A program made the translations under genes and the position numbers. The notes beneath the pieces are model-generated. The model was not told where the DNA came from and ran no database searches. It saw nothing but the letters and a program-made list of their open reading frames with translations. Shown here one piece after another: positions 60,271 to 64,000 of a DNA stretch of 64,000 nucleotides. The stretch lies in contig JAWPHD010003082.1 in NCBI GenBank assembly GCA_037043455.1, forward strand, positions 165,244 through 229,243, given 5' to 3'. Origin of the DNA: Cyrtodaria siliqua (Eukaryota > Mollusca > Bivalvia > Adapedonta > Hiatellidae). How positions within the stretch are numbered: position 1 is the stretch's first letter; the number at the start of each line of letters is the position of its first letter.

Positions 60271-63136
60271 TAGATTGTAATCCTCTGACAGGTGGCGTTA
60301 TTATTGCGTTAAAACATATTGACGAATGTAACTGCAGATATTCTGATAATGCTTGTAGTGAGTCCAGTTTAATGTATAACTTTGTTCACCTGTTAATCTT
60401 ACACACTGATGAGGGTTTAATCATCTGTAGTAGTTGAGAAGTATTAAGGATATCAGAAAAGAAGGTAGTTTTCGAGATAAAAACGAGGCAAATATCAACT
60501 AAACAGTGCCATAATTTCAAACAGATCTTCCAAGCACTTTCATATTAAAAGCAATCTTCATCAGCACAAACACACACACACTGGCCAAACTAACACACAT
60601 AGCATTATAGAACTACAGAAAGCGGCAAAAACAAAAAAGAAATTGAAAAAACACCTATCCCTACAAACCAAGCGTAGAATTTCGTTTACATTATAAACAT
60701 CTGTAGGGCATATATTACCTGTACACATGTAGCAGAAACAAAGTGCCTCCCTCAGGAATCGAACACACGACGTTCTGTTTTAAAGTCAGGCGTTTTATTC
60801 ACTGCGCCAAAAGTAATTATTCATAACAATGATTGTAGCATGGTCGGTGACATTTCCTTTGATGAATGCACATTAAATCGTATAATTTAGTGTAACTAAA
60901 GGGGCGTGGCTAAACCGTACTACAACTACCAGATACAGGAAGTTAGAGTACGGTCACTCTGACGTCACAGTGTTACGAAGTACACCATGCTAAAAAAAGG
61001 ATAGAGTCTGTCTCAGCCCGTTGGTTATTTAAACACCTCGATGAGCTACGCCCAGTTCGGTGTTTAAATAAGACCAGACTCTATCTATTACATATTTAGT
61101 AATATTTATTACGATGAAACATAACTTACCATACACGATCTATCAATACAACATCCATCATGTCGCACATGTAACTATATTAATGAGATTGAAACTAGGA
61201 TCCCGTCTTAAAAAAACACAAAATATTGTCATTTCGATTGTTTTCGAGCGCCGCGTGTTTGCATTAGGTATTGTGTAATGTCTATACAATGTATGAAACA
61301 ATTTTGGTGGTAAAGGGTTTACATCTCCCAGCTAATACTTTTGCTAGGCTTGATGTTAAGGATTTCAATTATAGAAATCAAGTTACCAAGCAAACTTCTT
61401 CAACAAGGATTTCGTTATCATAAACTGCGTAGATCTATCGCCGCAACGATGGCCTGCTATAGAAGTACAACACCAACCTAATGTTTTTTCTGCGACTAGG
61501 AATAGAATATCACAACCGTTATTCTATGGAGATGTGATCTATAAACTTCGGAAATTAAAGGTGTCTGACGGATTTCCTTACCACTTTACACATCGACAGA
61601 AAAGGATTCGACCCTTTAGTATTACAACGCACTTCATGCTTGGTGATTGACCCTCTACAGTTAGTCAATACGCTTCACTTTTCTCTTGTGCGATGACTAG
61701 AAAACCCCGTGGGACTCAATGATTGCGCATTGGTGCATAAACGTTCGTCCCTCGGGTTTTCTGATTGTACCCTAGATTGTGTTTTTCTTTGGCTGCAACT
61801 GCTGTGGTTGTTTAGTACAAATCTGGATACATAATTATATATTTCTACAATAACATATACGTGTATCGTTTTCTAATTTCTCTGGATGTGGACTTTATTG
61901 TTAGAGATTTCCTTTTGGCGGTATGTGCTTTTATTTACATTTGAGCGCTGAAGACAGGATACTAGCGAGATTAGGTACACATAAAAACGATTTAAGCTAA
62001 CCAGTGTGCTTATTGTCTACTGACCGATTCAAGTCGGTAACCTTGTCTTCGCCACACTTTGTGCTGTGTATTGTCATTTTCATTGTATAGTTAATTTTCT
62101 CTTTGTTTGTGGATCTACGGTGACATTGCGTTGGGTGCTGCGATTTCTATGAGATCTTCTCATTTTTACTGTAGTTTTTGATAGAAGTCTTCCACATGCG
62201 ACCACGTGTGTTAAGCTGTCAATTGTCATAAGCGATCAACCTCTTTATTTTATGTGCATTATGAGGTTCTTGATCAATACGACCAGATGTCACCTATTTT
62301 CTTCCCAAATACAATAATTACGATCATAATGTGCGACCGCTAACGAGTAGAGTGAGCCAATTAACAATTCTTTCTGGCAGGCGACGGCGGAGTGCGCCGG
62401 TTACTCGTGGCCGCTTCGGCTACAATACTTTTTTTGTGCATCTGAACGGTGGTACGCACGCAGAATCGTCCTGTGGGGTGTAGCCTTTTGGATTGATAGG
62501 CTAGACGTCTAATAAGGTGGTGGACACCGGGTTTTTAAAACTTTGTCGACGCAGTATTCATTACAGTTTCACATGTTTCGGTTATTGAAAGTTAATGAGA
62601 CTTTATATTAATTTGTAAACAGTTAAACACAAGGTGCGATTGCCTGTTTTACAGGTTTACACATGCAAGAGGTGTATGTAAAAAAAAACAGGCTCCATAA
62701 CCACACGGAGGCGAAAACAAATGCTCAGTTAAAATTGACTCGGGTGTTTTTAGCTCACTTGAGTCAAAGGCTCAAAAGAGCTCTTACCATCATTTATCGT
62801 CCATCGCGACTTGGTCTGAAGCATATTCTTATATGAAGTTCTTTAAAAATTGTTAAAATCAAAATTGGCCGTGTTCAGGAAGTATATATGACTCATTTTA
62901 GGACATTTAAAAATGCGTCTTCTTTACAATTGTAAAATTTAATATTTGATATGCAATATGATCTCATCACAGTATGTAAACTCAGGTGTATCCCTTCCGC
63001 AAGCTGGGATGCTTTTATAGAGACAGCTGCAATTTTGTACGATTCTGGGTCACACCAGTAACACTGTTTTCGGTGAGTTTACCTTTATTCCTTTCTGTCA
63101 TGCTGTAAAACAACGATATTTCACATTGTCAATAAA
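60271..63136 (+). CDS. Partial gene of unknown function, copy 2
   Basis: Exon A is 60271-60357 and exon B 62973-63061 (stop at 63059-63061), with poly(A) signal at 63131-63136. Splice sites, phases and encoded residues match 31190-34056. Both copies remain open, but with so little divergence this is weak evidence of constraint. Confidence 0.35.
61001..61084. repeat. 84-bp imperfect palindrome, copy 2
   Basis: Same arms and loop as 31921-32004. Confidence 0.55.
61345..62150 (+). mobile_element. Inverted retroelement tail, copy 2
   Basis: It matches 32265-33080 and carries the same frame-breaking indels. Confidence 0.6.
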
Positions 63137-64000
63137 ATGCCATTAGCACTGTATATATGATTATCCGCGTACAGAATTAAAACAACCCAAAAATAAGCAA
63201 ATAATCCTCGCCCTCAGTGCAAAAACACGGATAGGCTACATACAAAAACATTGAATGTATTGTGAATGATCGTCTTGAATGAGAACTTATACGATAAATA
63301 AATGCAGGAATGAATGCAGATTGTAAACAATATAGTGTTCCCATGAATATTATTCATATTTAACCAAACAAATGCTCGAAATACTGCTTTATGACTAGCT
63401 GCAAATTTACTGTATGCATAGCTGTGCTCCCAGTACAAAATAATTGTATGCCTAGCTGATAACTGACATTCTCGATCACATATAAGAACGCTGTGCATGA
63501 AATGCATGTGTATTGGTATGATTTCTGGGCTACATCATGAACCCCTATGCCTGTCACAAGCAACACTGTTACTACTATAATAAACTTGCAAATAAGAAGA
63601 TATGATATGATCCTCATTTCTAACTTCAAGACAATAGAGTAAAAGAGTCAGTATACATTGATGTCAACTGAGGATAGCCTTTAATTATTGAATTATTTCG
63701 GAAAATTATGGATGAATTCAGATGTGTATATTGTGGGGCTACATCTTGAGATTTTACTGAGACAACAGCTAGACCCTGGCATAATTCATCACAGAAACGA
63801 AATATTAAAGATAAAGATTCCACAGATATCCCGACCTGGGTGAAAAAAGAATTTTAGTTCGAACTTCAATCTTGTGCCAAGTCAAATAACGTTACAATTT
63901 CAGTCAAAAACGATAAAAATTCCAAACATTCCAGAATATTTTATGTCCCCAAGAACGACAGTTCCTAAATTGGTGTCTACTACAAACTATTAGCGGAAAA
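63137..64000. other. Stretch without a firm gene, copy 2
   Basis: It matches 34057-34920. The window ends before the point where the 75-bp satellite would begin. Confidence 0.4.

Larger units (their letters stand above)
48355..64000 (+). repeat. Second copy of a large duplicated region
   Basis: 48355-54667 matches 1-6310, and 54664-64000 matches 25394-34920, with only scattered substitutions and small indels by eye. Differences include a 28-bp segment present only here (about 50235-50263), loss of one 45-bp unit near 54256, a 203-bp deletion at 58730 and a 10-bp tandem duplication near 58272. Both ends of the homology run off or touch the window edges, so unit length and orientation at larger scale are unknown. 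Confidence 0.9.

Overview
The window is eukaryotic and most likely from a bivalve mollusc. The signs are an AT-rich background, long introns with GT/AG borders, tRNA-headed SINEs, dispersed repeats of the 'aagggccataactccg' and 'aacaagaggcccaagagggcc' kinds that are common in bivalve genomes, PIF/Harbinger and Ty3/gypsy remnants, and about 14 kb of satellite DNA. I suspect a dreissenid, but the sequence alone does not fix the genus. There are no operons and no prokaryotic genes.

The best-supported gene is on the + strand from a TATA box at 12061 to a poly(A) signal at 24848. It has one 5' non-coding exon and eight coding exons, whose phases all join. The product is a complete ZP-domain protein of about 310 residues: signal peptide, four ZP-N cysteines, six ZP-C cysteines, an RRKR cleavage site and a hydrophobic C-terminus. 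Two of its exons, coding exon 5 and terminal exon 8, carry tandem extra copies of their own 3' splice site plus adjoining exon sequence. At exon 8, the choice of copy would decide whether the protein ends in a soluble tail or in one to three hydrophobic segments.

Layout. 1-930: reverse-transcriptase-type retroelement tail (-). 905-1345: bivalve dispersed repeat. 2325-2735: degenerate tandem repeat. 3564-4203: broken Harbinger transposase running directly into a 45-bp satellite (4205-6965), which is interrupted by a tRNA-like insert. 6966-12060: dispersed and short tandem repeats. 12061-24853: ZP gene. 25100-28640: long foldback element. 29642-29915: SINE. 31190-34056: two linked exons of an unidentified Cys-containing product. 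32265-33080: second copy of the retroelement tail (+). 35125-40984: 75-bp satellite. 40985-43960: 55-bp satellite. 44016-44320: last two exons of another unidentified gene. 44333-46941: internally deleted Ty3/gypsy-type element (-) with integrase before reverse transcriptase, the Gmr1-like order. 46942-48354: diverged tandem repeat of about 130 bp.

From 48355 to the window end the sequence repeats the first part: 1-6310 and then 25394-34920, almost base for base. The intervening 19.1 kb, including the whole ZP gene, is absent. The break joins the 45-bp satellite to the foldback element at a shared 'tataa'. This is either a real segmental duplication with a gene-removing deletion, or two haplotypes placed in tandem by the assembler. 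It matters because it makes the ZP gene a presence/absence candidate.
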